A stretch of DNA of 64,000 bases from NCBI GenBank assembly GCA_035524275.1, contig DATKPC010000014.1:22908-86907 (forward strand), read 5' to 3'. The translations under genes were made by a program, and so were the position numbers. This document shows positions 45,823-55,709 of the stretch, piece by piece. Origin of the DNA: DATKPC01 sp035524275 (GTDB taxonomy: Bacteria; Pseudomonadota; Gammaproteobacteria; Burkholderiales; Burkholderiaceae_F). The notes below the pieces were generated by a model. It saw only the letters and a list, made by a program, of their open reading frames with translations. It was not told where the DNA came from and made no database searches. Numbering within the stretch: the first letter of the stretch is position 1; each line of letters starts with the position of its first letter.

Positions 45823-47516
45823 CGCGCGGCGCGGCGCGGATCGCGCCCGTCCTTCTCGCGCTGCTCGCCGCCGGCTGTACGCACACCGGCGGGGCCGGAA
45901 GCGGCGCGGAAAGCGGCGCCGGCAGCGAGGCCGCGCGCACGCGCGCGTTGCAGCGGCAGGTGCAGTCGATCGTCGTCATCTACGCGGAGAACCGCAGCTT
46001 CGACAATCTCTACGGCCGCTTCCGCGGCGCCCGCGGCCTCGACGAGGTGCTCGACGCGCAGGGGCGGCCGCTTGCCGCGTACGCGCCGCAGCGGGATCGG
46101 GACGGAACGCTGCTCGCCACGCTGCCGCCGACCTGGGGCGGCGTGACGGCGGCCGGCGTCACGCCGGTCGTCACGCAGGCGCAGAGCAGCGGGCTGCCGA
46201 ACGCGCCGTTCGCTATCGAGACCGCGTTCACGGCCCGCAGCGGCGCGACGCTGTCGACGTTCACCGTGACGCGCGACCTGTACCACCGCTTCTACGAGCA
46301 CCAGATGCAGATCGCCGACGGTCGCAACGACGGCTTCGCGGCCTGGAGCGACGCCGGCGGCCTGACAATGGGCCACTACGACTACAGCCACTCCGCAATG
46401 GCGGATATCGCGCGGCAATACACGCTCGCCGACGAATTCTTCCAGGGCGCGTTCGGCGGCTCGTTCCTGAACCACCAGTACCTGATCTGCGCCTGCGCTC
46501 CGGTCTATCCGCACGCCGACGCTCCCCCCACGGGCGCGCATCCTTCGATCACGCTGCTCGACCGCGACGTACACGGCAAGTACCTGCCGCGCCTCACGCC
46601 GTCGCCGTCGTCGCCGGCGTCGGCGCTCGACGGCCCGCCGCTGTTCGCGGCGAGCGGGAACATCGCGCCGTTCGACTATTTCGGCGACGGCACGTATCAC
46701 GCCGTCAACACGATGCAGCCGGCCTACCAGCCGAGCGCGAACGCGCCGTCGGGCACCGAAGGCAGCGACCTGCTCTACGCGGCGCCGGGCCAGGCGACGA
46801 CGCTGCCGCCGCAGACGCAGCCGACGATCGGCGACCTGCTCGATGCCGCCCGCGTCGACTGGAAGTGGTATGCGGGTGCCTGGAACGCGGCGCTCGCCGA
46901 CGGCGCGCGTGCCCCCGGGGCGAAGCGCAAGGTCATCTACGCGCCGTCCGGAGCGCGCGCGGAGCCGGACTTCCAGACGCACCATGCGCCGTTCAACTAT
47001 TACGCGGCGATGGATCCGGTCGCGCACGCCGCGTACCGCGCCGCACACCTGAAGGACTACGCCGACCTCCTTGCGGACGCCGCGGCCGGCACGCTGCCTC
47101 CGGTGGCGTTCTACAAGCCGCAGGGAAACCTGAACCAGCATGAAGGCTATGCCAACCTCGACGACGGCGACGCGCACCTCGCCGGGCTCGTCGCGCGGTT
47201 GCAATCGAGTCCGCAGTGGCCGCACATGCTGATCATCGTGACCTACGACGAGTTCGGGGGCGTCTGGGACCATGTCCCGCCGCCGCGCGGCGACCTGCTC
47301 GGCCCGGGGACCCGGATCCCCGCGATCGTGGTTTCGCCGTTCGCGCGGCGCGGCTTCGTCGATCACACGCCGTACGACACCGGCTCGATCCTGCGCCTGA
47401 TCGCGCGCCGATTCGACCTGCCGAAGCTGGCCGGCGTGCGGATGCGCGACGAGGCGATCGCGGCGCACGGCGAGGCACCGCTGGGCGACCTGACCGGGGC
47501 ACTGGATCTGGACTAG
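45819..47516 (+). CDS. Exported acid phosphatase / phosphoesterase (AcpA/phospholipase C superfamily)
   Basis: A 565-residue secreted enzyme. It begins with GTG overlapping the previous stop, then a lipoprotein-type signal (RIAPVLLALLAAGCTHTGGA; lipobox AAGC). Catalytic-domain motifs: VVIYAENRSFDNLYGRFRGA (metal/nucleophile site), GHYDYSHSAMADIARQYTLA, EFFQGAFGGSFLNHQYLICA, KPQGNLNQHEGYANLDDGDA, VTYDEFGGVWDHVPPPRGD and SPFARRGFVDHTPYDTGSIL. This is the acid phosphatase AcpA family, near phosphatidylcholine-hydrolysing phospholipases C. The exact substrate is not shown. Probably anchored in the outer membrane or periplasm. Confidence 0.85.
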   Translation: MTRGAARIAPVLLALLAAGCTHTGGAGSGAESGAGSEAARTRALQRQVQSIVVIYAENRSFDNLYGRFRGARGLDEVLDAQGRPLAAYAPQRDRDGTLLATLPPTWGGVTAAGVTPVVTQAQSSGLPNAPFAIETAFTARSGATLSTFTVTRDLYHRFYEHQMQIADGRNDGFAAWSDAGGLTMGHYDYSHSAMADIARQYTLADEFFQGAFGGSFLNHQYLICACAPVYPHADAPPTGAHPSITLLDRDVHGKYLPRLTPSPSSPASALDGPPLFAASGNIAPFDYFGDGTYHAVNTMQPAYQPSANAPSGTEGSDLLYAAPGQATTLPPQTQPTIGDLLDAARVDWKWYAGAWNAALADGARAPGAKRKVIYAPSGARAEPDFQTHHAPFNYYAAMDPVAHAAYRAAHLKDYADLLADAAAGTLPPVAFYKPQGNLNQHEGYANLDDGDAHLAGLVARLQSSPQWPHMLIIVTYDEFGGVWDHVPPPRGDLLGPGTRIPAIVVSPFARRGFVDHTPYDTGSILRLIARRFDLPKLAGVRMRDEAIAAHGEAPLGDLTGALDLD

Positions 47517-47631
47517 CGTCCACGAGGCTGTTGATCGCGAGCAACCCCGGACGGGCGCGCCGCGTCGACAATGCGATGCGACGGCAAGCAGGCGCCGGCG
47601 TGAACGGATTCGCCACGGGGCGCGACCGAGC

Positions 47632-50085
47632 ATGAGCAAACGCCAGTTGCGGGCAGACGAGGTCGCACGCCGCTGCGATCCGGCGGCGCTCGGCTTCGAG
47701 ACGACAGCCGACGTTCCGGACGCGCAGGCGCCGGTCGGGCAGCAACGCGCCCGCGAGGCGATCGACCTCGCGCTGGGAGTCGACCGCGACGGCTACAACC
47801 TCTTCGTGACGGGTCCGCCCGGCACCGGGAAGCGGACGCTGGTGCGCCGCGCGATCGACGCCCACGTCGCGGCGCGCGTGGCCGCCGGCGGACCGCCGCG
47901 GACCGACTGGGTCTACGTCAACAATTTCGAGCGCGCCTACCAGCCGATCGCGATCGAGCTGCCGGCCGGCCGCGGCGTGAAGCTGCGCGACGGCATGCGG
48001 CAGCTCGTCGAGGACCTGCGGGCGACGATCCCGGCGGTCTTCGAATCCGAGGACTATGCGGGCCAGGTCGAGCGCATCGACAACGAGTTCGGCGAGCGCG
48101 CGCGGCGCGAGTTCTCCGAGGTCGCCGAGGCGGCATCGCAGCAGGGCGTGGCGATGATCCGCACGCCGAGCGGCTTCACGTTCGCGCCGCAGAAGAACGA
48201 CGACGTCATGTCGGCGCAGGACTTCGAGCAGCTGCCGGACGCCGAGAAGGAGCGCCTGCAGAAGGCGATCGAGGCGCTGCAGGAGCGGCTGCAACGGGTC
48301 CTGCGCAACTCGCTGCGGCTGCGCAAGGAGCACGCCGAACGGGTGCGCGAACTCAACCGTTCGATGACGCTGCTCGCGATCGAGCACGCGATCGACGAGC
48401 TGAAGAGCGAATTCGCGGACCTCGCGGCGGTGCTGCGGTACCTGGACGCGGTGCGCGCCGACGTGATCGCGAACGTCGACGATTTCCGCCACGGCGAGGC
48501 GGAGCGCCGGGAAGCGGGCGAGCACGAAGGCAACGGCGTCGAGGCGCGCGGCGGCGACCTGCGCCGGTACACGGTGAACCTCCTGCTGGACGCCGCCGGC
48601 GCGGACGGCTCGCCGGTCGTCGACGCCGACAATCCGTCGTACCAGAGCCTCGTCGGCCGCGTCGACCACATCGCGCGCTTCGGGACGCTGATGACCGACT
48701 TCGGCCTGATCAAGCCGGGCCAGCTGCATCGCGCCAACGGCGGCTACCTGCTGATCGACGCGGCGAAGCTGCTGACGCAGCCGTTCGCCTGGGCGGCGCT
48801 GAAGCGCGCGCTGCAGCGGCACGAGGTGCGGATCGAGTCGATGGCCGAGATGTTCTCGCTCGTCTCGACCGTGCAGCTGGAGCCGCAGCCGATCGCGCTG
48901 CGCATCAAGGTCGTGCTGTTCGGCGACCGCGAGCTGCATCGCCTGCTGCAGCAGTTCGATCCCGAATTCGAGCCGCTGTTCCGGGTCGCGGCCGACCTCA
49001 GCGACGACTTTCCGCGCGACGAGGCCACGCAGCGCGACGTCGCGCGGGCGCTCGCCACGCGCGCCCGGGCGCACAAGCTGCTTCCGCTCGACGCCGCAGC
49101 CGTCGCCCGGCTCGTCGACCACGCGGCGCGGCTCGCGGGCGACGCCGGCAAGCTCACGGCGTCGATCCGGCAGCTGGTGGATGTCGCGATCGAGGCCGAC
49201 CACGGCTGCCGCGCCGCATCGCGCCCGGTCATCGGCGCGAGCGACGTGCGCGCGGCGATCGAGGCGCGACGCGACCGCGCGCGGCGGGCCGACGATCGCC
49301 TTCGCGAGGCGATGCTGCGGGGCGAATTGCGGATCGAGACCGCGGGGGAGCGCGTCGGCCAGGTCAACGGGCTCGCGGTGTTCGAGTCGGGGGACCAGCT
49401 CTTCGGCGCGCCCAGCCGGATCACCGCGACGACGCGGCTCGGCGGCGGGCAGGTCGTCGACATCGCGCGCGAGACGCGCATGGGCGGCGCGATCCATACG
49501 AAAGGGGTCCTCATCCTGTCGTCGTTCCTCGCCGCGCGCTACGCGCATTTCGAGCCGCACGCGATCAGCGGCAGCCTCGTGTTCGAGCAGACCTACGGTC
49601 CGATCGACGGCGACAGCGCCTCGATGGCGGAACTGGCCGCCCTGATGTCGTCGATCGGCGACCTGCCGCTGCGTCAATCGCTGGCGATCACCGGATCGGT
49701 CGACCAGCGCGGGCAGGCCCAGGCCATCGGCGGCGTCAACGAGAAGATCGAGGGCTTCCACGACCTGTGCGCCGCACGCGGCCTCGACGGCTCCCACGGC
49801 GTCATCATTCCGGCATCCAACGTGGCCCACCTGATGTTGCGCGAGGATGTCGCGGCGGCGATCGCCGCCGGGCGTTTCACGGTCCACGCGGTCGAGACCA
49901 TCGACGACGCGATCGAACTGCTCGCCGGCCTGCCCGCGGGCGACCCGCGAGCGACCGGGGACGACCGCACCGTCAACGGCCGGATCGTCCGCCGCTTACG
50001 CGAATACGCGGCGCTGCAACGCGGGGAGCCGCGATTCACGCGCCGCAGTCGCGGGCGCGGCGAACGCGGCAGCCCGCGACGCTGA
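47632..50085 (+). CDS. Lon-like ATP-dependent protease (AAA_32 type)
   Basis: An 817-residue protein. Walker A NLFVTGPPGTGKRTL lies near residue 65 and is followed by a long insert with a coiled-coil middle (KEHAERVRELNRSMTLLAIE). C-terminal Lon protease domain with the Ser-Lys dyad: Ser662 in GDSASMAELAALMS and Lys705 in GGVNEKIEGF. This is the LonB/LonC-like class found in bacteria beside the classical Lon. It is cytoplasmic and probably degrades selected substrates. Overlapping motifs such as RIVVEQTYGPIDGDSAS-type sequence support an intact protease. It lies 9 bp upstream of a companion gene. Confidence 0.88.
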   Translation: MSKRQLRADEVARRCDPAALGFETTADVPDAQAPVGQQRAREAIDLALGVDRDGYNLFVTGPPGTGKRTLVRRAIDAHVAARVAAGGPPRTDWVYVNNFERAYQPIAIELPAGRGVKLRDGMRQLVEDLRATIPAVFESEDYAGQVERIDNEFGERARREFSEVAEAASQQGVAMIRTPSGFTFAPQKNDDVMSAQDFEQLPDAEKERLQKAIEALQERLQRVLRNSLRLRKEHAERVRELNRSMTLLAIEHAIDELKSEFADLAAVLRYLDAVRADVIANVDDFRHGEAERREAGEHEGNGVEARGGDLRRYTVNLLLDAAGADGSPVVDADNPSYQSLVGRVDHIARFGTLMTDFGLIKPGQLHRANGGYLLIDAAKLLTQPFAWAALKRALQRHEVRIESMAEMFSLVSTVQLEPQPIALRIKVVLFGDRELHRLLQQFDPEFEPLFRVAADLSDDFPRDEATQRDVARALATRARAHKLLPLDAAAVARLVDHAARLAGDAGKLTASIRQLVDVAIEADHGCRAASRPVIGASDVRAAIEARRDRARRADDRLREAMLRGELRIETAGERVGQVNGLAVFESGDQLFGAPSRITATTRLGGGQVVDIARETRMGGAIHTKGVLILSSFLAARYAHFEPHAISGSLVFEQTYGPIDGDSASMAELAALMSSIGDLPLRQSLAITGSVDQRGQAQAIGGVNEKIEGFHDLCAARGLDGSHGVIIPASNVAHLMLREDVAAAIAAGRFTVHAVETIDDAIELLAGLPAGDPRATGDDRTVNGRIVRRLREYAALQRGEPRFTRRSRGRGERGSPRR

Positions 50086-50094
50086 GGAGGAGCG

Positions 50095-50838
50095 ATGGCC
50101 GCGCCGCGCAAGGTCCTGCTGGTGCTGGACAGCGCGCTCGCGGCCGCGGCCGCGCTGGAATTGTCGGCCGCCCTGGTGCGCGCCGCCGCCGTCGAACTGG
50201 ATGCCCTGTTCGTCGAGAACGCGGCCGCGCTGGATGCCGCGGCGCTGCCGTTCGCGCGGGTCCTGCGGCATCCGGGGGGCCGCTGGGAGCCCCTGGAGCG
50301 GGGCACGATCGAGGACGCGCTGCGCGAACAGGCGCGACGAGTGCAACGCCAGCTGGACGATTTCACCGGACGCTTCAACGTCCCGTCGATGATGCGGATC
50401 GTCCGCGGCAGCATCGCCGCGGCAACCCGGGGCACGGCCGGGGCCGCGGACCTGGTGCTGGTCGGGGCGGTCGCCCCGTGGCCCGGACACTCCCCGGCGC
50501 GGCGACGTGCGAGGCGACGCGTCCTGGCCGTCGTCTACGACGACAGCGAAGCGTCGATCCGCGCGCTCGGCGTCGCGCGCCAACTCGCCGCCGACCTGCC
50601 GGCATCGATTCGCCTGGTGGTTCCGGCATCCTCCGCCGACGACTTCCGGCGGCGCTTCGCCGCTGCGCTCCGGCGCCTCGATGGCGACCGGCAGGCGACC
50701 GTGGGCCAGCAGGTCGACGCCGCCGACGCGATCACGCCGCAGCACCTCGTCGGCGCCGATATCGTCGTCGCCCCCTGGTCGGCGTTCGCGTCGACCCCGA
50801 CGCTGCCGACGGGCGCGCTGCTGCTGCTCGTCCGTTGA
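50095..50838 (+). CDS. Companion protein of the Lon-like protease, universal-stress-like
   Basis: A 247-residue soluble protein. The N-terminus (KVLLVLDSALAAAAALELSA ALVRAAAVELDALFVEN-like alternation of strand and helix) and the second repeat (RRRVLAVVYDDSEASIRALG) resemble two universal-stress-type nucleotide folds in tandem. A sensor or adaptor role for the protease is inferred from the 9-bp spacing. A GxG-type ATP loop is not evident, so nucleotide binding is uncertain. Confidence 0.6.
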   Translation: MAAPRKVLLVLDSALAAAAALELSAALVRAAAVELDALFVENAAALDAAALPFARVLRHPGGRWEPLERGTIEDALREQARRVQRQLDDFTGRFNVPSMMRIVRGSIAAATRGTAGAADLVLVGAVAPWPGHSPARRRARRRVLAVVYDDSEASIRALGVARQLAADLPASIRLVVPASSADDFRRRFAAALRRLDGDRQATVGQQVDAADAITPQHLVGADIVVAPWSAFASTPTLPTGALLLLVR

Positions 50839-50922
50839 AGGCCGAATGCCGGGCGCGGCGCCGCCCGGGCGCCGATCCGGGGAAACCCGCGAGCGACGCG
50901 GGCCGGGGCGTTTTGAGGTTAA

Positions 50923-52545
50923 ATGGCGTACTGGCGGCCGCTGCACGAGCGCCAGGCGCAAGAAAAATCGAGATGGAGCCGCGCCGTGAGGCCACCGACC
51001 GAGGCGCCTCGAACACTGACGGATGACGAGGGAACCCCGGAGTGGCTGCAGGTCGACCGGATGTTCATCTCGACGCTGCCGGCCGGTCGAACCGAGCGGC
51101 GCTGGGCCTTCCTCCTCGTCCTCGCGTCGGTCGCGATCTTCCTCATCCTGCTGCCGCGGGCGTCGCGGCCGTGGCAGCCGCTGCAGAGCTTCATACCGGT
51201 CTATGAAGCGGGTCTCGTCTTCGTCCAGCTCATCACCGGGCTGCTGGTCTTCTCGCAGTGGATCGGCCTGCGTTCGAAGTCGCTCTTCATCCTGACCTGC
51301 GGCTATTTCTTCGCCGCGTTCATGGGCGTGTCGTACGCGGCGACGTTCTTCGAGCCGCTCGTCTTTCCCGGCTGGAGCGGGACGAGCGCGCAAAGCGCGG
51401 CGTGGCTGTACATGTTCCGCAATGGCGGCTTCCCCTTCTTCGTCGTCGGCTACGCGCTGCTGCGCGGCGCGGAAGTGCCGATGTCGCGGCCGCGGCACCC
51501 GCTGGGAGGCGTCGCCGCCTGCATGGCGGCGATGCTCGGCGCGGCCATCGGGTTCAGCCTGCTCGCCGTCTTCGGCGGGCGCGTGCTGCCGAACCTGATG
51601 CTGGGCAGCCGCTACGCGCCGGCGATGCTGGGCGTCGTGTCGTGCGCCTGGCTCGGGAGCCTCGTCGCGCTGCTCGCACTGTGGCGCCGGCGGCCGAATT
51701 CGGTCCTCGACGTGTGGCTGATGGTCGCCATGTGCGCGTCGATCTTCGACATCGCCCTGTCGGCCGTGTTCAATTCCGGCAGCTACGACCTCGGCTTCTA
51801 TGCCGGCCGGATCTACGGGCTGCTGGCCGCCGGGCTCGTCCTCGTCGCGCTGCTGGTCGAGAACGCCGCGATGCATGCGCGGCTCGTGAAGGTCTCCACG
51901 GACCTCGTCCGGCTGTCGTCGACGGACCAGCTCACGAAGATCGCCAACCGGCGCGTCTTCGAGGCGGCGATATTCCGCGAATGGCGGCGAGCGATGCGCC
52001 AGGAGACGCCGCTTTCGCTGGTGATGATCGACGTCGACCACTTCAAGCGCTACAACGACGAGTACGGCCACGTCGCCGGCGACGGTTGCCTCAAGGCGGT
52101 CGCACGCGTGCTCACGAAGACGACGCGGCGCGCGACCGACCTCGTCGCGCGCTACGGCGGCGAGGAGTTCGCCGTGCTGCTGCCGAACACGACCGTGCCG
52201 GAAGCGCATCGCCTCGCGCAGCAGATGTGCGATGCGGTCGGGAGGCTCAACATCCCGCACGCCCGTTCGCCGATGGGCCACGTGACGATCAGCGCCGGGG
52301 TCGCCTGCGTGCGCGTCGCACGCGAGTCGGAGCTGCGGCTCGTGACGACGCATGGCGACAAGGAGTTCACGATGGATGCGCTCACGACGCCGGTGACGAT
52401 CGTCCAGGCCGCCGACCAGGCGCTGTACACGGCCAAGCAGCAGGGTCGAAGCCGCGTCTGGGACTTCAGCCTCGACGTGCCGGCGCCGTACGACTGGGGC
52501 CATGAACCGGCCGCCGGCAGCAAGAAGGGCAACAAGGCCGGCTGA
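50923..52545 (+). CDS. Membrane diguanylate cyclase (MASE4-like sensor plus GGDEF)
   Basis: About 540 residues. Seven or eight transmembrane helices (for example WAFLLVLASVAIFLILLPRA, then GLVFVQLITGLLVFSQWIGL) form a MASE4-like sensor. The cyclase domain follows from about residue 320: DQLTKIANRRVFEAAIFREW, VMIDVDHFKRYNDEYGHVAG, and the active site RYGGEEFAVLLP. An intact RxxD product-inhibition site (RATD) lies five residues before GGEEF. It makes c-di-GMP in response to an unknown signal. Starts at 50923, or 51061 (MFISTLPAG), are both possible; the first 40 residues lack homology. Confidence 0.85.
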   Translation: MAYWRPLHERQAQEKSRWSRAVRPPTEAPRTLTDDEGTPEWLQVDRMFISTLPAGRTERRWAFLLVLASVAIFLILLPRASRPWQPLQSFIPVYEAGLVFVQLITGLLVFSQWIGLRSKSLFILTCGYFFAAFMGVSYAATFFEPLVFPGWSGTSAQSAAWLYMFRNGGFPFFVVGYALLRGAEVPMSRPRHPLGGVAACMAAMLGAAIGFSLLAVFGGRVLPNLMLGSRYAPAMLGVVSCAWLGSLVALLALWRRRPNSVLDVWLMVAMCASIFDIALSAVFNSGSYDLGFYAGRIYGLLAAGLVLVALLVENAAMHARLVKVSTDLVRLSSTDQLTKIANRRVFEAAIFREWRRAMRQETPLSLVMIDVDHFKRYNDEYGHVAGDGCLKAVARVLTKTTRRATDLVARYGGEEFAVLLPNTTVPEAHRLAQQMCDAVGRLNIPHARSPMGHVTISAGVACVRVARESELRLVTTHGDKEFTMDALTTPVTIVQAADQALYTAKQQGRSRVWDFSLDVPAPYDWGHEPAAGSKKGNKAG

Positions 52546-52560
52546 GCCTTGCTCGCTGCG

Positions 52561-55155
52561 ATGAAGACGATCGACATCGGGATTCGTGGCATGACCTGCG
52601 CCGCCTGCGGCGCGCGCGTCGAGGCGGCGCTGCGCGGCGTGCCGGGCATCGCCTCGGCGGAAGTCAATCCGGCGACGGAACGCGCCACCGTGACCTGGGA
52701 AGCCGCCGGCGGCGATGCCGCGGCGGGCGCCGGGCAGGCGCTTGCCGCCGCGGTGTCGGCGGCGGGGTATGAGCCGATCGTCGACGAGGCCACGCTGGGC
52801 GTCGGCGGGATGACCTGCGCCAACTGCGTCGCGCGCGTCGAGCGCGCGCTGTCGCGGCTCGCGGGCGTCGTCTCGGCCCACGTGAACCTGGCGACCGAGC
52901 GCGCGACCGTTCGCTTCTTTCCGGCGACGTTGCAGCTCGACGACATCGCCCGCGCGATCGCCGGCGCGGGCTACCTTCCGCGGTTGGTCGGCCAGAGCGC
53001 CGGCGAGGGCGCCGCGGACGTCGACCCGGAAGCGCAGGCGCGCGCGCTGGACCTGCATTCGCGCGGGCGCGACGCGATCGTCGCCGGATGCCTGGCGCTG
53101 CCGATCCTCGTGCTGGCCATGGGTCCGATGCTGGCACCGGGCCTCGAGGATCTCCTTGCGCGGTACCCCGGGCGACCGGGATTCCGGGACGCCGTGGAAC
53201 TCGCCCTGTGCACGGCAGTCGTCTTCGGACCCGGACGACGATTCTTCCGTGCCGGATGGGCTGCCTACCGGCACCTGTCGCCGGACATGAACAGCCTGGT
53301 GATGACCGGCGTCGGCGCCGCGTGGCTCTACAGCGCGGTCGGCGTCGTCGCCCCGGCGATGCTGCCGGCCGGAACGCACGGGCTGTACTTCGAGTCGGCG
53401 GCCGTCGTCGTCGCGCTCGTCCTCGCAGGAAAGTACCTGGAGGCGGTGGCGAAGGGACGTGCCGGCCAGGCGATCCGGAAACTGGTGGGATTGCAGGCCA
53501 AGACGGCGCGTGTCCGGCGAGACCACGCGGAGGCCGACGTGCGCATCGAGTCGGTCGTGCCCGGCGACATCGTGATCGTTCGTCCTGGCGAGCGCATCCC
53601 GGTCGACGGCGTCGTGCGCGACGGCAATAGCCACGTCGACGAATCGATGCTGACCGGCGAGCCCATGCCGGCGGCAAAAGGCCGCGGCGACCGCGTCGTC
53701 GGCGGCACGATCAACCAGCACGGCGTCCTGGACATCGAGGCGCGCGAGGTCGGATCGCGGACGATGCTGGCGCGGATCATTCGCGCGGTCGCGGAGGCCC
53801 AGGGTTCGAAGCTCCCGATCCAGCGCCTCGCCGACCGCGTCGTCGCGGTGTTCACGCCGGTCGTCCTTGCCATCGCGCTGGCGACTTTCGCGGCCTGGCT
53901 CCTGTGGGGCCCCGCGCCGTCGCTGCCGCTCGCGCTCGTGAGCGCGGTCGCGGTGCTCGTGGTGGCGTGTCCGTGCGCGATGGGGCTCGCGACACCGGCC
54001 GCGATCATGGTCGGAAGCGGTCGCGCGGCGGAGCTCGGCGTGCTGTTCCGCCGCGGCGAAGCGCTCGAGACGCTGAGCGGGGTCGATACGGTCGTCTTCG
54101 ACAAGACCGGCACGTTGACGCGGGGCCGCCCGGAATTGACGACCGTCGCGGTGGTGCCGGGCCGGGACCCGGATACGGCGCTGCGGATCGCCGCCAGCGC
54201 CGAAGCCTCGAGCGAACACCCGCTCGCGGCCGCGCTGGCCACCGCTGCCGCGGCGCGCGGGATCGCCGTCGACGTCGCGGAGGACTTCCGCGCCGTTCCG
54301 GGCCACGGCGTGCGTGCGCGCGTCGCCGGGCAGACCGTGCTGCTCGGCTCCGGCCGGTTCATGGCGCAGCAGGGCGTCGCGTGCGACGCGCTGCAGGAGC
54401 GCGCCTCTGCGCTGGCCGGCCATGGCGAGACGCCGATCCTGATGGCCGTCGATCGCGAGGCCTGGGCGGTGTTTGGCGTTTCCGACCCGCTGCGTCCCGA
54501 GTCCGCCGCGATCGTGGCGGCGCTGCGCTCGCTCGGCATGCGCGTGGCGATGGTGACCGGCGACGCACAGCGGACGGCGCGCGAAATCGCGCGTCGCCTC
54601 GGCCTGGACGACTGCGAAGCCGAGGTCCTGCCTGCTGCGAAGGCTGCTGTGGTCGAGCGCCTGCAGCGCGACGGGCGACGCGTCGCCTTCGTCGGCGACG
54701 GGATCAACGACGCGCCGGCGCTGGCGCGCGCCGACGTCGGCGTTGCCGTCGCCACCGGGACCGACATCGCGATCGAAGCGGCCGACGTGACCTTGACCCG
54801 CGGCGACCTGTCCGGCCTGCTGGACGCGCTGGCGCTCGCGCGGCGAACGATGCGGACGATCCGCGGCAATCTCTTCTGGGCATTCGCCTACAACGTGCTG
54901 CTGATCCCGATTGCGACCGGCGCGCTGCGGGGGTGGAACGGACTGCACATGGACCCGATGCTGGCGGGCCTCGCGATGGGACTGTCGAGCGTCTTCGTCA
55001 TCACGAACAGCCTGCGCCTACGGCGCTTCCGGCCGACCCCTCCGCCCGCACCGCTGCCGCGGGCCGGCGGCATCGCGGCGAACCCGGCCGCGGACGCGTC
55101 GCCGCCGGGAACCCGACCCCTGCTTCAGACCCACCTGGAAGGTGAAATCCGATGA
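52561..55155 (+). CDS. copA: Copper-exporting P1B-type ATPase
   Basis: An 864-residue copper pump. Two N-terminal metal-binding domains (MTCAACGARV at 11-20 and MTCANCVARV near 83), transmembrane region, phosphatase motif TGEPMP, ion-channel CPC (VVACPCAMGLATPAA), phosphorylation site DKTGTLTRG, SEHPLAAA (ATP-binding His-Pro), and hinge GDGINDAPALARADVGVAVA. It exports Cu(I) from the cytoplasm. ATG 52561 is preferred over the TTG at 52549. It overlaps copZ by 4 bp. Confidence 0.94.
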   Translation: MKTIDIGIRGMTCAACGARVEAALRGVPGIASAEVNPATERATVTWEAAGGDAAAGAGQALAAAVSAAGYEPIVDEATLGVGGMTCANCVARVERALSRLAGVVSAHVNLATERATVRFFPATLQLDDIARAIAGAGYLPRLVGQSAGEGAADVDPEAQARALDLHSRGRDAIVAGCLALPILVLAMGPMLAPGLEDLLARYPGRPGFRDAVELALCTAVVFGPGRRFFRAGWAAYRHLSPDMNSLVMTGVGAAWLYSAVGVVAPAMLPAGTHGLYFESAAVVVALVLAGKYLEAVAKGRAGQAIRKLVGLQAKTARVRRDHAEADVRIESVVPGDIVIVRPGERIPVDGVVRDGNSHVDESMLTGEPMPAAKGRGDRVVGGTINQHGVLDIEAREVGSRTMLARIIRAVAEAQGSKLPIQRLADRVVAVFTPVVLAIALATFAAWLLWGPAPSLPLALVSAVAVLVVACPCAMGLATPAAIMVGSGRAAELGVLFRRGEALETLSGVDTVVFDKTGTLTRGRPELTTVAVVPGRDPDTALRIAASAEASSEHPLAAALATAAAARGIAVDVAEDFRAVPGHGVRARVAGQTVLLGSGRFMAQQGVACDALQERASALAGHGETPILMAVDREAWAVFGVSDPLRPESAAIVAALRSLGMRVAMVTGDAQRTAREIARRLGLDDCEAEVLPAAKAAVVERLQRDGRRVAFVGDGINDAPALARADVGVAVATGTDIAIEAADVTLTRGDLSGLLDALALARRTMRTIRGNLFWAFAYNVLLIPIATGALRGWNGLHMDPMLAGLAMGLSSVFVITNSLRLRRFRPTPPPAPLPRAGGIAANPAADASPPGTRPLLQTHLEGEIR

Positions 55156-55358
55156 AGACCACGACACTCGACGTCACCGGCATGACGTGCGGCCATTGCG
55201 TCGCCGCGGTCACGCGCGCGATCCAGGCCGTGCCCGGCGTGGAGTCGGTGAACGTCAGTCTCGAGCGCGCGCAAGCGGTCGTCGGCGGCGACGCGGACGC
55301 GAAGTCGCTCGTCGCTGCGGTGAAGGAGCAAGGCTATGCGGCGACGCCGCGGAACTGA
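55152..55358 (+). CDS. copZ: Copper chaperone CopZ
   Basis: A 68-residue heavy-metal-associated domain protein with the Cu(I) site MTCGHCVAAVTRAIQAVPGV and a ferredoxin-like beta-alpha-beta-beta-alpha-beta fold. It should carry Cu(I) to CopA, whose gene ends within its ATG (ATGA overlap). Full length for the family. Confidence 0.93.
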   Translation: MKTTTLDVTGMTCGHCVAAVTRAIQAVPGVESVNVSLERAQAVVGGDADAKSLVAAVKEQGYAATPRN

Positions 55359-55382
55359 ATCGACGACGAAAGGATCGGGACG

Positions 55383-55664
55383 ATGAAAGCCATCTGGAAC
55401 GGCGCGACGATTGCCGAATCGGACGACACCGTCGTCGTCGAGGGCAACCATTACTTCCCGCTGTCGGCGGTGGACGCTTCGGTGCTGCGGCCCAGCGCGA
55501 CGCATACGGTGTGCCCCTGGAAAGGCACGGCGAGCTACTACACGCTCGAGGTCGACGGGCAGGCGAACGTCGACGCGGCCTGGTTCTATCCGGAACCGAA
55601 GGAGGCCGCGGCCCGGATCCGCGGTCGCGTCGCGTTCTGGCGCGGCGTCAAGGTCGTCGCCTGA
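55383..55664 (+). CDS. DUF427-family protein
   Basis: A 93-residue protein whose pattern fits the DUF427 family: KAIWNGATIAESDDTVVVEG near the start, FPLSAVDASVLRPSATHTVC and PWKGTASYYTLEVDG in the middle, and VAFWRGVKVV at the end. Function unknown; the fold is beta-rich. It follows copZ by 24 bp and could be co-transcribed, with AAAGGA before its ATG. Confidence 0.88.
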   Translation: MKAIWNGATIAESDDTVVVEGNHYFPLSAVDASVLRPSATHTVCPWKGTASYYTLEVDGQANVDAAWFYPEPKEAAARIRGRVAFWRGVKVVA

Positions 55665-55709
55665 CAAGGCGTCGCCATGCTTGCCGTGCCGGGCATGTCG
55701 CGGGTCGCG

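Noticed and set aside
49996..54948. An even longer open frame on the minus strand opposite the companion gene, the cyclase and copA (about 1,650 codons).
   Set aside because: Same reason: the sense strand carries well-defined proteins with correct starts, and the antisense product has no domain-like pattern.
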